A DNA stretch of 64,000 bases from Lathyrus oleraceus (Eukaryota > Streptophyta > Magnoliopsida > Fabales > Fabaceae): assembly GCF_024323335.1 (NCBI RefSeq), contig NC_066579.1:243099068-243163067 (forward strand), in the 5' to 3' direction. This document shows, in pieces, positions 1-12,000 of this stretch; the stretch's first letter is position 1, and every line of letters begins with the position of its first letter. Under the pieces are notes generated by a model that was not told the origin of the DNA, did no database searches, and was given only the letters and a program-made list of their open reading frames with translations. The position numbers and the translations under genes are program-made.

Positions 1-477
1 ACCAAGTGGTGATTTTCTAGTATTCGCAAAGTGTGAGGTATGAAAAATGTTTTAGGTTGTGAGCCAGCAATTAAGAGTTATACCCACCCAAGGTCTTTAT
101 GGGCATTTCCTATCCTTATGAGGGTAAAACTGCCCTTACTATTGAGGAGTAAGTAGTCTTATCCCTTTGGATGTAAAAGGGTCATCGTAGGATCATCGAT
201 TGGTCATTGAAGGCAACAATTGTAAGGATACCTTAGCATTCAAAGGGACGATCATCATTTAACCATAGGCTACAACGACGGGTCATCGAGGGACAAAATC
301 ATATATTCGCAGGCAACATCCGAGGGACAATGATTTATTTTATAGGGACATGATGATTTAATCGAAGGGTCTTTGCTAAGTGTATCCCCACATTCGCGGG
401 ACATGACTGTAATACCGTAATATCGTAAGGCAACAAAGAGAGGTCGAAGATCACATATTCAAAGGCAATATTTTACA

Positions 478-628
478 ATCAATTAGGTAGTTGTAATCAA
501 TTAGGTAATTAGGTCCATATTATAATCAATTAAGTAATTAGGACGAATCTCCACATTAAAATCAATTAAGTAAATAGGATGAATCTCCACATTACAATCA
601 ATTAGGTAGTTAGGATGAATCTCCACAT
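478..628. repeat. Short tandem repeat inside the LTR
   Basis: Three to four imperfect copies of a unit built from ATCAATTAGGTAGTTAGGA followed by an ATCTCCACAT word. The first copies are shorter. An apparent small reverse-strand ORF over 501-782 is a by-product of this repetition. Confidence 0.6.
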
Positions 629-1351
629 GGGTATCCCACAAATAAAGTGGAATACCTACGAAGCTACCTTCTCCGGGAGTATGTGAACCCTTACAAAACT
701 CAGCAAACAGGTCAGAATACCAAATCAGGGTGCAATCGAGAATTGCACCAAAATAAAGGAACACAGCGGTAGGACAGAACAAAACAGAACAGAAAAATCA
801 TAGAATAAAACAGATCCGATAAGCATAGAACATAATAGAAAAATCAGCGACTGTCACGTTCGCTGCTGCCTCGCCTAGCGAAGGCTTAGCGAGTACTCGC
901 TACATGCTCGCTTAGCGATGTGCTAGCGAGCGGCTACGGGTTTTGAGTTTGATAGCAGTACGATTTCCGGAACTCCGAACCCTACGGCATTCAATTACAG
1001 AAATAACATGGTCAAACATTCAGGATATTCAGGCATACTTAAACTCACATGCAAAATCTAATTACATATCCAAAAATTCGATCATGATGCATTATGTATT
1101 TAGAGATTACAGATTGGAAGCATAAAACAGTAGTGATGCGCAAACCTGTCTGCAATTGAATTACAACGTTGAATTGGCAGATCACTTTTGGTATCGGATT
1201 GAGTTGGGCGGAGGCAACCTTTATGCAGATGAGTTGCTTTCAGGGTTTCCTTTAGGGTTGCTCTGAATTCTCTTGGTTAGCCTCCAAGGTTTGATGGCTA
1301 GGGTTCCGGTTCGTCTCCCCCTCTGTCCCCCTTTTCTGACTGAAATGTTGG

Positions 1352-1359
1352 TATTTATA
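1352..1359 (-). promoter_or_regulatory. TATA box of the LTR promoter
   Basis: TATAAATA on the reverse strand, about 240 bases inside the LTR start. LTR B has the same word at a similar place. Confidence 0.45.
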
Positions 1360-1599
1360 ATGGTTTGTTGTGACCTAATGGGTTCAGAATGAAGCCCATA
1401 ATTTTTTGGTAATCGCAAGCTTCACTAGGCGAGTATTGTAACGAAGGGTTCGCTAGGCGAAGGATTTGCTCGCCTAGCGAGCATGCTGGTTTAAGTCTTT
1501 TTCTGGATTGGGCCATTTGTGAGCTAGGTTTTGGTTCTTGTAAGACCAATGCCTTGAAAATGTCTTGTAATATTAACGGGCAAATTTTGGGGTATGACA

Positions 1600-2100
1600 G
1601 TGTCGAATGATGATGTGTATTCTAATGATGAAAGACTTCTCATGCATTTCTTTCAGAACAGTCTGAGTGGAGCTTCATTCGAGTGGTACATGCAATTATA
1701 AGGTACACACATCCTTACTTGGAGGGACATGGCTAAAGCTTTCCTTAAGCATTATCAGTACAATGCGGAAATGGCTCCGAACCGTACTAAGCATCAAAAT
1801 CTCACTCAGAAATCTGAAAAAACTTGTAAGGAGTACGCTCAGCGTTTGATGGAGTTAGTTGCAAGAGTGCAACCTCCTCTATTGAACCAAGAACTCGTGA
1901 ATATGTTTTCGAAAATATTCAAGGACCATACTTAGATAGAATGGTATGGAGTACATCCTCTGTTTTTTTAGACCTAGTTCTTGCCGGTGAAAGAATTGAG
2001 AATATGATTAAGATGGGAAATATTCAAAATGCTCCCAGTACCTTTAGTGTAGTAAAGAAACCTTACGTTGGTTTTGGGAAGAAAATGGAAGTATAAACTA
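1600..2100 (+). pseudogene. gag remnant of element D (broken)
   Basis: The translation in broken frames matches the central gag domain of element B (33425-34891, reverse). Conserved words include LLMHFFQNSLSGA, EWYM, KHYQYNAEMAP and EYAQR. Family role: gag forms the virus-like particle that packages element RNA. In-frame stops occur near 1699 and 1933, and frames shift, so no gag protein can be made. The N-terminal part is missing because the LTR at 1-1599 abuts the frame, and the C-terminal zinc knuckle is not recognisable. Much older than the gag at the right end of the window. Confidence 0.8.
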
Positions 2101-2103
2101 ATG

Positions 2104-2700
2104 AAGTTATAGTTGTAAGGGGAAGGGCTCCAACATACCGTGCACCTTATCAATAAGTGGTCGTCGTGTCACTTATTCAAAATCAACAACCTAATGCAAT
2201 TCCTACCAAACAATGGATCGGTCAAAAACCAAGCCCGTATCAGCATCAATATGTTCCCCAACCCTAGGAGAACAGTAATTGGAGAAGTATACCTCCATGT
2301 TAATATTGGAATGCATATGTTCTTCATCACCTTCTATGTGATGGAGATTTATCCAGCTTACAATTGTCTTTTGAGACAACCCTGGATTCATTCGGCTGCA
2401 GCAGTCACTTCAGCTCTTCATCAGAGGATTAAGTTTATAATCAATAACAAGTTGGTGGTCATGGAAGGTGAGGAAGACACTATGGTGAGTCATCTAGCAT
2501 CATTATGCTATGTTGAGGTTAAAGGGGAAATTCATGAGACTCCCTTTCAAGCCTTTGAAGTGGTAAGCATGGTGATGGTTTCTCTTGCAGAAGAATCCAA
2601 AAAAGTTGAATTTCCCATGGTCTCATGGAAGGAAACAAAGACAATGATCGAGGTTGGACACTCTTAAGGATAGGGTAGAGTGCTTGAACTTCCAGTGAAT
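2104..2700 (+). pseudogene. Protease-region remnant of element D
   Basis: The open stretch 2140-2667 (175 codons) aligns with the pro region of element B (31533-32324, reverse) through words such as FYVMEI, CLLRQPWIHSA, LHQRIKF, GEEDT and GEIHETPFQAFE. The segment that should hold the aspartic protease catalytic Asp-Gly motif, upstream of the VIGEV word, is not recognisable. Family role: processing of the gag-pol polyprotein. Pseudogene. Confidence 0.75.
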
Positions 2701-3211
2701 AATGATCTTCTGGTTTGGAATACCATTCCCAATAATCAACTCAGGAAAAGACAATGACAAATGAAACCAAGGGACATGTGCTCCCATTCCAGACATTTTC
2801 ACTAATGTCGGGAACCTTGTTGATGGTCAAATTAGTATGGTGGAAGAGAAGGACAATGTCGTTGACATAGTAGGACTTGTAATCAAAAGACTGAAGTCCA
2901 ACAGCTCACCAATTAGACATCCGTGGAACTGGCAGAGTTACAATGACTGAAGAGTAATTTCCTTTTGTTTTTGCTTTGAAAAAAAGAACCATGCCTTGCC
3001 CCAAGCATGGGTAACAACTTGTAGGCCCCATTATTTTCAAAACAGTTTATTAATGAAATCATCATTTTTCATTCAAATTGTGTTCCTTGTTTTTCATTAT
3101 ATTTTATTTATTACTAAAAATGGCAATGTTTTCTTTTTTCCTTTTTTAAGTTTTCATCATTTTTTATCCACTTATGAAAAATAAAAGCATGAATCATGAA
3201 TCATGTAGATT
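2701..3211 (+). other. Spacer between pro and RT of element D (site of the Ogre intron)
   Basis: AT-rich, T-run-rich sequence with no coding match, in the place where Ogre elements are known to carry an intron between gag-pro and RT-integrase. Coding similarity to the RT leader of element B (DFDNPI, EDCELPEEL) resumes near 3255. Splice sites were not resolved. Confidence 0.45.
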
Positions 3212-4790
3212 CGCCTCGGTTTCCATTGATAATAATAATATTATGGTTCCCTATGACTTTGACAATCCCATCTATCATGCCAACAAAGACTATGAAGAAG
3301 ATTGTGAACTCCCCGAGGAGTTAGGTAGATTGTTCTGGTAGGAATTGAAAGTCATCCAACCATACTAGGAATCGGTAGAAGTTATCAACCTTGGGATAGA
3401 GGAGGACGCAAAAGAAGTCAGAATAGGCACTGCCCTAGAAGTCAGAATATCCTCTAGTGCAACAAAAGTTGAGAAGGACTCGACCAGACATGGCGATGAA
3501 AATCAAGGAGGAGGTTAAAAAGCAGCTTGACGTGGGCTTTTTTACAGTAGCAAACTACCCCCAATGGATTGTAAACATTGTGTCGGTACCCAAGAAGTAT
3601 AGAAAGGTGTGAATGTGCCTCAATTATAGATATTTGAATAGAGCGAACCCAAAGGACAATTTCCCACTATCTCACATTGACGTGTTAGTGGACAATACGA
3701 CTCAGTTCTCTGTATTCTCTTTCATGGACGGATTCTTCGGCTACAACTAGATCAAAATGGCTCCAGAAGGCATGGAAAAGACTACCTTTATCACGTTGTG
3801 GAAAACCTTTTGCTACAAGGTGATGCCTTTTGAGTTAAAGAATACTGGTGCAACGTATCAACGTGCAATGATAATGCTCTGTCATGATTTGATCTATAAA
3901 GAGATTGAAGTATCTGTTGATGATATGATTGCAAAATCCCAAATCAAAGAGGAACATCTAATTAATCTACAAAAACATTTTGTACGGATAACGAATTTCA
4001 GATTGGGTTTAAACCCCAGCAAATTCACTTTTGGGGTAAGATCCAGCATTGCTAGGACTTATTGTCAAACAGCGAGGAATTGAAGTCGATCTTGAGAAGG
4101 TCAAAGCCATACAAGCTATACCAGCACTAAAAATTGAAAAGGAGGTATGTGGATTCCTAGGGAGGTTAAACTACATTTCTAGATTCATATCACACCTTAC
4201 AGCCACATGCGGTCCAATATTCAAGCTTATCTGCAAATATCAGGCGATCATGTGAAATGAAAATTTCCAAAAGGCATTTGAAAAGATCAAAGAATATTTT
4301 CAAGAAGCACTGATCCTGATGCTTCATGTTCCAGGCAGACCTCTTATTATGTACCTAACAGTTCTCGAAGGATCAATGGGATGTGTTCTCGGATAACATG
4401 ATGAAATAGTTAAAAAAGAGCATGAGATCTATTACCTAATCAAGAAGTTCGCCGACTGTGAACAAAGGTATTCAATGCTCGAGAAGACATGTTGCGCACT
4501 TGCTTGGGCTGCTAAATTCTTAAGGCTGTATATGTTGACACATATAACTCTTTTGATCTCCAGGATGGATCCTGTCAAATATATCTTTGAGAAGCCTACT
4601 CTCACAGGAACAGTTTCCCATTGGTAGAGGCCCCTGACTAAATATGACATCCAACATGTCATACAAAAGGTTATCAAAGGAAGTGTATTGTCCGATTATC
4701 TTGCCAATCAACCTTTAGAAGATTATCAGTCGATGCGCTTTGACTTCATCGACGAGGATATTATGTTTATCAGGGATTGAAACATTATTG
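3212..4790 (+). pseudogene. Reverse transcriptase and first RNase H remnant of element D
   Basis: Order seen: RT leader (DCELPEEL), RT fingers (RRTRPDMA, NYPQW, VPKK, DVLVDN), palm (FSFMDGF, TTFIT, KVMPFELKN), then the RNase H-like segment (GRLNYISRF, PVKYIFEKP, GSVLSDYLA). The catalytic YVDD box is changed to SVDD near 3911-3922, and there are in-frame stops near 3609, 3747, 4081 and 4253. Compared with element B, roughly 200 bases between the leader and RRTRPDMA are missing near 3440-3470. Family role: copying element RNA into DNA. It cannot be functional. Confidence 0.85.
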
Positions 4791-4799
4791 ACCCTGAGG

Positions 4800-5215
4800 A
4801 AGGATCTGAACCAGGATCGCGGTAGACGCTTGTGTTTGATGGTGCTTCCAATGCTCAAGGTAATGTAATTGGGACATATATCACCTCCGCAACTGGTTTT
4901 CATCTACCATTCACTATAAGGCTATGTTTCACCTCCACTAACAACATGACGGAGTATAAAGCATGCATATTAAACATTGAAGTAGCCATCGATCTGAGGA
5001 TCAAGATCCTTGAAGTCTATGGAGACTCAACTCTGGTAATCAGTCAGGTTAAAGGAGATTAGGAGGCTCGTGATCACAAGTTGATCCCATATAAAGAACA
5101 TGTCTTGAAGTTAGTCCCATATTTTGATGAGATCATATTCCACCATATTCCTCAAAAGGAAAATTAATTGGAAGATGCTTTGTCTACCTTATCCTCCATG
5201 TTCAAAGTCAAGTGG
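4800..5215 (+). pseudogene. Second (archaeal-type) RNase H remnant of element D
   Basis: Words in order: VFDGASN, TNNMTEYKACI, YGDSTLVISQ, IPQKEN and LEDALSTLSSM. They match the extra RNase H domain typical of Tat/Ogre elements, which removes the RNA strand after reverse transcription. A stop follows VKGD near 5060, and another lies between KEN and LED near 5167. The expected Asp-Gly, Glu and Asp positions are still visible. Confidence 0.75.
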
Positions 5216-6508
5216 GCCAATGAAGCGCCATTTATCCGCATTAACTACTTGGGTGAACCAACATACTATTTGGCAACTGAAGAAGAATCTGATGGCCATC
5301 CATGGTTTTATGATATGAAGAGGTACCTGGAGAAACAAGAATGTCCAGAGAATGCATCCGTCACGGACAAGAAGTACATTCAAAATCTCTCAGTCAAGTT
5401 CTTCTTGAGTGGAGGTGTATTATATAAGAGAAGTTATGACTCAGTCTTGCTCAGGTGCATAGATAGACACGAAGTGAACCAGATTATAACAGAACTCCAT
5501 GAAGACTCCTTTGGGACGCATGCTAGTGGGAACACAATGGTCAAAAAGATATTGAGGGATGGTTACTACTGAATGACAATGGAAATTAATTGTTATCGCC
5601 ATGTGCAAACATGCCACAAATGCCAGATATATGCAGATAAAATACATGTGCCACTAGTTCCTTTGATTGTCTTGACATCACCTTGGCCATTCGCCATGTA
5701 GGGCATAAATGTGATTGGACGTATTAAGCCTACTGCTTCCAACAGAAACCATTTTATCTTGGTAGCCATTGACTATTTCACCAAATGGATAGAGCTCATC
5801 TCCTATGCAAATGTCTCCAAGCAATGGTTGCTCGTTTTCTGAAGAAAGAAATCATTTATCATTAAGAGATCCCTAACAATATCATTACTGATAATTGTTT
5901 GAATGTCAATAACAAAATGATGAAAGAACTATGCAAAAACTTCAAGGTTGAGCACCACAATTGATCTTCGTATCGTCAGAAGATGAATGACGTTGTTGAG
6001 GCAGTAAATAAGAATATCAAGAAGATCGTCCCAAAGACGGTGGAAACATACAAAGATTGGCATGAGATGTTACCATTTTCTTTGCATGGCTATCATACTT
6101 CAGTACGTACTTCCATTTGGGCAACCCCGTTCTCTCTTGTATATGGCATGGATGCAATTCTGCTTGTTGAAGTAGAGATTTCCTCCTTAAGGATATTGAC
6201 CGATGTTAAGCTTGACAAAGCTGAATGGGTACAAGCAAGTCTTGATCAGCTTAATCTCATTAATTAGAAGCGCTTGGCAGCCATATGACAAGAAGGTTCA
6301 TGCTCAGAATCTCAACGCAGGAGACCTGGTGTTAAAAAAGATTATGCCAATTCATACCGATCCAAGGGGAAAATGGACGCCTAACTACAAAGGCCCATAC
6401 ATTGTGAGAAAGGTTTTATCTGGACGAGCCTTGGTACTCTCAACTATGGATGGTGAAGATCTTCCATCCCCCGTGAACGCAGACGCAGTCAAAAAATACT
6501 ACTCTTAA
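5216..6508 (+). pseudogene. Integrase remnant of element D
   Basis: The zinc-binding part (DRHE, FGTHASG, CHKCQIYADK), catalytic core and C-terminal part (GKWTPNYKGPYIV, VNADAVKKYYS, ending in TAA at 6506-6508) are all recognisable. The first catalytic Asp of GIDMIG in the sister elements is Asn here (GINVIG near 5701-5718), and the preceding Trp is a stop. Further stops and frameshifts lie at 5570-5980. The last 280 bases form an open stretch. Family role: insertion of element DNA into the genome; dead here. Confidence 0.85.
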
Positions 6509-7129
6509 GAATAAAAAAGAAAACCCGATAAGTTGAAAACCCCAAGGGATATCTTAGGCAAAAAAGGTATCCTAGTAGGCTGAAAACCCGAAAGGGCGGT
6601 CTAGGAAAAAAATTTGGATTTATAAAGCGAGAGGATGCAGTCTGCTAAGAATCTTTGAATCCGTCGTAAAAATTCCGAATGGAGAATCAATCCAATCACT
6701 TCTTCAGAAGTAGGATTCAAAGACCTTCAAAAACATAGGGATTATAATAGAAATTGGAACTCAGTTGAAATCTGAGTTTTTCTTATTGCCATTATTGTTT
6801 TTCCATTTTCTTTTTGCAATCACCTCTTTTAGGAATTACTTCCTCGTGTAATTTTCCCATTTACGAGTTTATCTTTTATCAATGATATATTTTTCAACAA
6901 ATGTGCTCAATAGTTATATTTTTTTTGCTTTGTTTGTGAAATTTGAATTTACTTTAATAAATATTGCATGGGAAATTTTGGGGATAATAATAAAAAGTTT
7001 CGGAGAAAAAACAAAAGGTTACTCTCCTTTTAAAGTGTCTAAAGGATAACCATGTCCCAACAACCTTGGTATACAAAGACACCGCAACGCCACAAGTCCC
7101 TTAAACTTGACCAGATCAAGGAATCCTCC

Positions 7130-7660
7130 TCAGGATGGTCAGTAACCAGCTATAGATAGACCAAACGTGGTTTGAGCGTCCTAGAAGATCTAGATTATAA
7201 TGCCGAGAAGTCAGTATGCTCTCCCAAAACAAACCTAAAGCCCAACCTTATTTTGCATTCCTCCAAAGCCCAATCATTATTGGCACCTCAAACAATAAAT
7301 CTTTATCTCACTAACCATAAGGCCCAACCATACTTTGGACAATCATCAAACCTCGCATTTTCATATCCTGAGCATATATCGGCATCTTGCATACATAACA
7401 TTGCATCATAGTATACTCATCAGGATGATCAACAACAAGTTGTAGATAGACCAAACGTAGTTTGAGCGTCCTAGAAGATCCAGATTATAATATCGGGAAG
7501 TCAGTATGCTCTTCCAAAACAAACCTAAAGCCCAACCTTATTTTTCATTCCTCCAAAGCCCAATCGTTATTGGCACCTCAAACAACAAACCATTTTCATA
7601 TCTCGAGCATACATCGACATTTTGCATATATAACATTGCATCATAGTGTACTCTTTAAAA
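7130..7660 (+). repeat. Tandem duplication, unit about 290 bp, two copies
   Basis: The block containing GACCAAACGT, TTTGAGCGTCCTAGAAGAT and AACCTAAAGCCCAACCTTAT occurs near 7159-7310 and again near 7449-7600, an offset of 290 bases with scattered substitutions. The two small ORFs starting at 7172 and 7462 are parallel readings of the two copies. Confidence 0.8.
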
Positions 7661-7739
7661 TTGGGCATGCACGCTTAGCATAAACCGCACTCATGTCTTT
7701 CTCAAAAGCACAAAGTGTCTTATGAAAGTCCTCAGCAAT

Positions 7740-8460
7740 ACATTTGGTAGGATTCCCTTAGAGTAAATCTTCCCAGCCATTGCTAGGGATTCTCATTACC
7801 TTTTGTATTAAGAAATGTCCATCTTTCTTCTTAACCTTTTGTTAAGAAGTTTGTCATTTCCTTTTTCTTGAGAAATTCAAATCTTCCTAACGGTTGCTAG
7901 ATTCTCGTTACCTTTTGTATTGAAAAAATCATTTGTTTGCTTTCTTAACCTTTTAAGAAGTTTCTCATCACCTTTTGCATGAGAAATTCAAATCTTCCTA
8001 TCTGTTGCTAGGAATTCTCATTACTTTTTATTGATAGATTGCTCTCTTGTCTTCTTAACCTTTTGTTAACGAGTTCTCATGGCCTTTTGCATGAGAAATT
8101 GAAACATTTTCAAACATTGCTAGGGAATCCCATCACCTTTTATATTGAGAGATCGTCCACTTTTCTCCTTGACATTTTGTTAAGGAGTTATCACAGTCTT
8201 TTACATGAGAAATTTGAGTCTTCCCAACCGTTGCTAGGGAATCTCATTACCTTTTATATTGAGAAAATCATTTGTCTGCTTTTTTGACCTTTTGTTAAGA
8301 TATTTCTCACTCCCTTTTGCATGACAAATTCAAACCTTCCCAGCCGTTGCTAGGGATTCTCGTTACCCTTTTTGTGGGAAGTTTTCATCTATTGACCTTT
8401 TATTAAGGAGTTCTCATTACCTTTTGTATAAGAAGCTTACCCCTAGAGAAGTCGTTATTC
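7740..8460 (+). repeat. Satellite-like tandem repeat, period about 113 bp, six copies
   Basis: Copies of the block CTTCCCAGCCGTTGCTAGGG plus TCTCATTACCTTTT start near 7769, 7882, 7993, 8107, 8220 and 8336, so the spacing is 111-116 bases. Each core can fold as TCCCAGC-CGTT-GCTAGGGA with one bulged A. Further decayed AACCTTTTGTTAAG words continue to about 8660. Confidence 0.75.
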
Positions 8461-9054
8461 CCCAACACATTTTCTCCTTAACCTTTTGTTATTGAGTTTT
8501 CTTGTTGCCTTTTACATGAGAAAATGTTATATCGTCCCTTGCCTTTTGCAAGACTCCTCTACCATTTATAATAGGAAATCCCTTCAATCACCATGGAGTT
8601 CTCTTTGCTTTGTGCATGAAGGACCTTGATCCCCGACCAAGTCATTTCGCCTTTTGCAAGATATATTTCTGCCTTTTGTAGAAGAATTCAAGTTACCACT
8701 ACACCCTTGTTGATCGCCTTTTGGAAATTCATAAAACCTTGGGATTCTGCAAGGATGTGTAGAGTACCAGTACTGGCAAGGCCTGTCATTTGAAGAGATA
8801 CTCATTGCATATCCTTTCATACTCATTTCATATCATTGTATATCCTTTCATACTCATTGCATATTATTGCCTATCTTTAATAACTGCCTTATTTCATACG
8901 ACAAAATACCATATTCAATCCTCATCGAATGACTTCATATCAAAGCCCGTTTTCCATCCCAGTAGGGATTTTTTTTTATATTTTATATTTAATCCTCTCC
9001 TACCTCGAATGTGTGAAAGTCGTTGTTATCCATACATTCAGGTTTGAGAAGATT

Positions 9055-9067
9055 AAATATGGGCAGC
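9055..9067 (+). other. Polypurine tract of element D
   Basis: ATATGGGCAGC directly precedes the LTR start TGTCATACCCC. It corresponds to AATAGGGGCAGC in elements A and B and AATAGGGGCATC in E, the plus-strand priming site. Confidence 0.6.
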
Positions 9068-12000
9068 TGTCATACCCCAAATTTACCCTACCTTCTATGC
9101 AACTTTCATGGCATCAATTCATAGGCATTCATTCCTAATCTGATCACCTTATTTGCATTTGCATTCATAACAAGAAGGCATGCTACATGGACTCAAGGTA
9201 TGTTGTTCATATCTGAGGATCACTAAGGTCTCTTGATCATGTTGGGATGTGGCTAACCAACCCTAAACCCTAGATCTTAGCTTGAAGCACTCATTGATCT
9301 TGTAAGACTGCACAAGGCTCCCCATTCACCTTTAAAACCCTAATTGGATGATGGATCTTAATTGGAAGAGTTGTTTGTTCATCTGGTCATCCATGGGCCA
9401 TAAACCTGATTTTGTGATCCTTTGTGGTTTGCTCAAGTCATTAGTTGACTTTGTCCTTTGATCTTGGCTTTGAAGGAAACCCTAATCCCTAACATTGGGT
9501 ATGCATTAATCTTATGGATCTACATCATGATACCTCATGCACACATAAACCCTAGTTTGTCTGACTTTAGTCCTTGATTGACCTTTTGACCCAAGAAACT
9601 CTAGTTGTGGGTGTTCATCATTAGTGGCTCATCTGATCTTTGCTTAAGGCTTCAAACCCCGACTTAGAAGGTCCTGCCTTGGGGGATTTCTTGTTTCTTA
9701 TTGATTGTGCACCAAACCCTAGTTATTCCCTTGCATTTCGATGCTTTGACCTGTTGATAGAAACCATACTTCATGGGGATTGCACTTGGTCTTTTCATCA
9801 TGCAACTGCCATCAATCCTCTGCCTAAGGTCCATTGCTTATTAGTTTGATCTTGGTCAATACAAGTTTGCTTGTGATCCATAGCTTATGATTCATTTCAT
9901 TGGTCATTTCATTTTGCTTTGCTTCATAATCCATTGGTCCATGTGCATTCATCTAAGTTGACTATGGTCAACCATTGACTTTTTGGTCAACTTTGTCCAA
10001 AGTCAACACCCCTTTGTAAAAAGAGCTAAACTTCATTTCATGCACACTTCATACAAATATGCAAAAACAAAGTAAAAAATGACTTGAATCTTTAATCATT
10101 TGAATTAAAATCTTTTCTTGCATTACAAGCATAAGGATAAGTTCATGAGCATACATGTTTTACATCATAAGTTTTACACCATAAGCCCTAGCCTAAAACC
10201 ACCTGGAATTACATTGTGCATTTGGATCAAAGTGAGACAAAAACCAAAGTTTCTCATGGCATCCCCATTTTTGCATCCACATTCATATTTTCATGTCCAC
10301 ACTCAACCATCTAGACAAGCATAAACAACGTCATGCATACAACCTGCATTCAACAAGCATCAATCCATGGTTGTACAACAAACTCACATCCATATCCTTA
10401 CACCAATCCATAGCTACATCAAATTCAAAACCACTCCAAACCTACACATAACCTGCCACAATTCATCAAACATCAACATCATGAGCAACATCAGTCAACA
10501 GCAAACACTTCAAACTGCAACCTGCAACTCAGTGCAACCTTGCAATGCATCCATGCCATAACCAATTGCAATTCACCCATTGCATCACATTGCATCAATC
10601 CAACAACAATTATGCAATCATGACCGTAAAACCAGATTCTTCCCTACATCACTTGTAATACACTAAATTTTGCATCATTACATTCCAATCCCTACATCCT
10701 ACCTTCTCACCCTGCAGCAGCTAAAATCACTCACCTTAACATCATACACACAACCATGTCAAAATAGTCCTTACAACCACCTTGGAATGCCTTGCAACAC
10801 TCCAAACTTCCTGCAGCAGCTGCAACATAACAATCTTGCAACAACCCTGCAGCAGTCAATAAAACCAGCCCTGCAATGCCTTGCAGTCAACAAACACATC
10901 AAATGAATTGATTCACCATACACAATACCTACCAATTTAGCCTACCAAATTATCATCATGCACCAAGCCTCGCACATGGCCTCACCACTGCACATAAACA
11001 ATAAACTTTCAGCAGCAACCTTCGTAACAAGCAAGCCTTAACTGTATCATATCAAACATCAGTCAACAAAAAATAAATGCTAAAACAATTAATAAAAATG
11101 ACCATAGCAGTTCACCAAATGCCAAAAAAACATATTTCACCTAGTTTTTCTTTTACTCTGGTTAAAAATAAAATAAAATGCATCCATCCAAAATAAAAAA
11201 GTAAAAGGTATAATGCTTTTTTAGAGCCAACACACATTTGAGCAAACATTGTTCTGCAATTCCAATTCCACTACCCTCTCTTACTCCTATTGATCAAAAA
11301 ACAAATAAACCTTAAGGTTTCCACTATATAAAGAATTCATTCAGAATAAAAAAGAGGTTGAACAATATCAAAGGTTGAAAACTCTACCATATTAGAGGAA
11401 TTAGAAAGCACAAGCACAAACCCTAAATCTAAACAGTTGAACCACCAAAAATTCAAATCCTTAGTCTCGAGCTGGCCTAAATCTCTCAACTCTCACTTAC
11501 ATAAAACTCAAAGGAATAAGAATAGAAAAACCAGAAAAGGAAAGAAGAGAACTAACCTGAACTTGCGTTATCGTTGACCCTCCTCTGGTTGTCTTCTCCG
11601 GCAAGGTAGAAACCCAAACTCCTCTTGATTTGTGTTTTGCTTGATGAGATAAATAGGTTGAGTTGTTTGTTTCCTGGTTTGAGCTCCCCCACTTTTGGCG
11701 AAAAGCTCTGGTGCAGCGGAGCGGTTTGAATTTGTATTTGTTTTGAACTTTTGAACGAGAAGGAAGAAGGTTCTAAGCAATTTTTTGACTCGGTTTGGGC
11801 TTCTTTTTCATGGGGCCAACTTTGTTTTCCTTTACACTACTCACTTTTCTCTTGCACATCCCCTGTTACATTGTTGAAAGACATTGGGCTCCATCCTTGG
11901 GCCCTGGCGCTTTTTGCTTGGGTGCAGACCCTGTTTGCTGTCTGCAACCCCTCCTTTTGTTTATTTTATTTTTTCTTTTTCTTTGCTTATTTCTTTCACT

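Larger units (their letters stand above)
1..1599 (-). mobile_element. LTR of an Ogre-like (Tat) retrotransposon, reverse orientation, cut by window start
   Basis: The right edge reads GGGGTATGACA, the reverse complement of a TGTCATACCCC LTR start, and is followed at once by broken gag coding sequence. The segment near 630-760 resembles 25048-25165 in the LTR of element B (conserved words around CCCACAAATAAAGTGG and ACAAAACTCAGCAAACAGG), so this is a related LTR. It holds a TATA-like site at 1352-1359 (reverse strand) and short CGCCTAGCGA-type words near 870-930 and 1420-1480. It could be a solo LTR or the end of a full element; the other end and any target duplication lie outside the window. 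It appears to have inserted into the gag gene of element D. Confidence 0.7.
6509..9067 (+). other. 3' UTR of element D
   Basis: Runs from the integrase stop to the 3' LTR. It begins with the conserved GAAAACCCGAAAGGGCGG motif (hairpin CCC-GAAA-GGG at 6587-6596), then AT-rich sequence, then two repeat blocks listed separately, and ends in a purine-rich tract before the LTR. Open stretches here are not genes: no family match and no coding bias. Confidence 0.7.

Noticed and set aside
501..782. 93-codon reverse-strand ORF
   Set aside because: It is the reading of a short tandem repeat inside an LTR (repeated EIHPNYLID-like peptide); no domain.
7172..7683. Two similar ORFs (79 and 73 codons)
   Set aside because: They are the same reading of two copies of a 290-bp duplication in a 3' UTR; no coding match.
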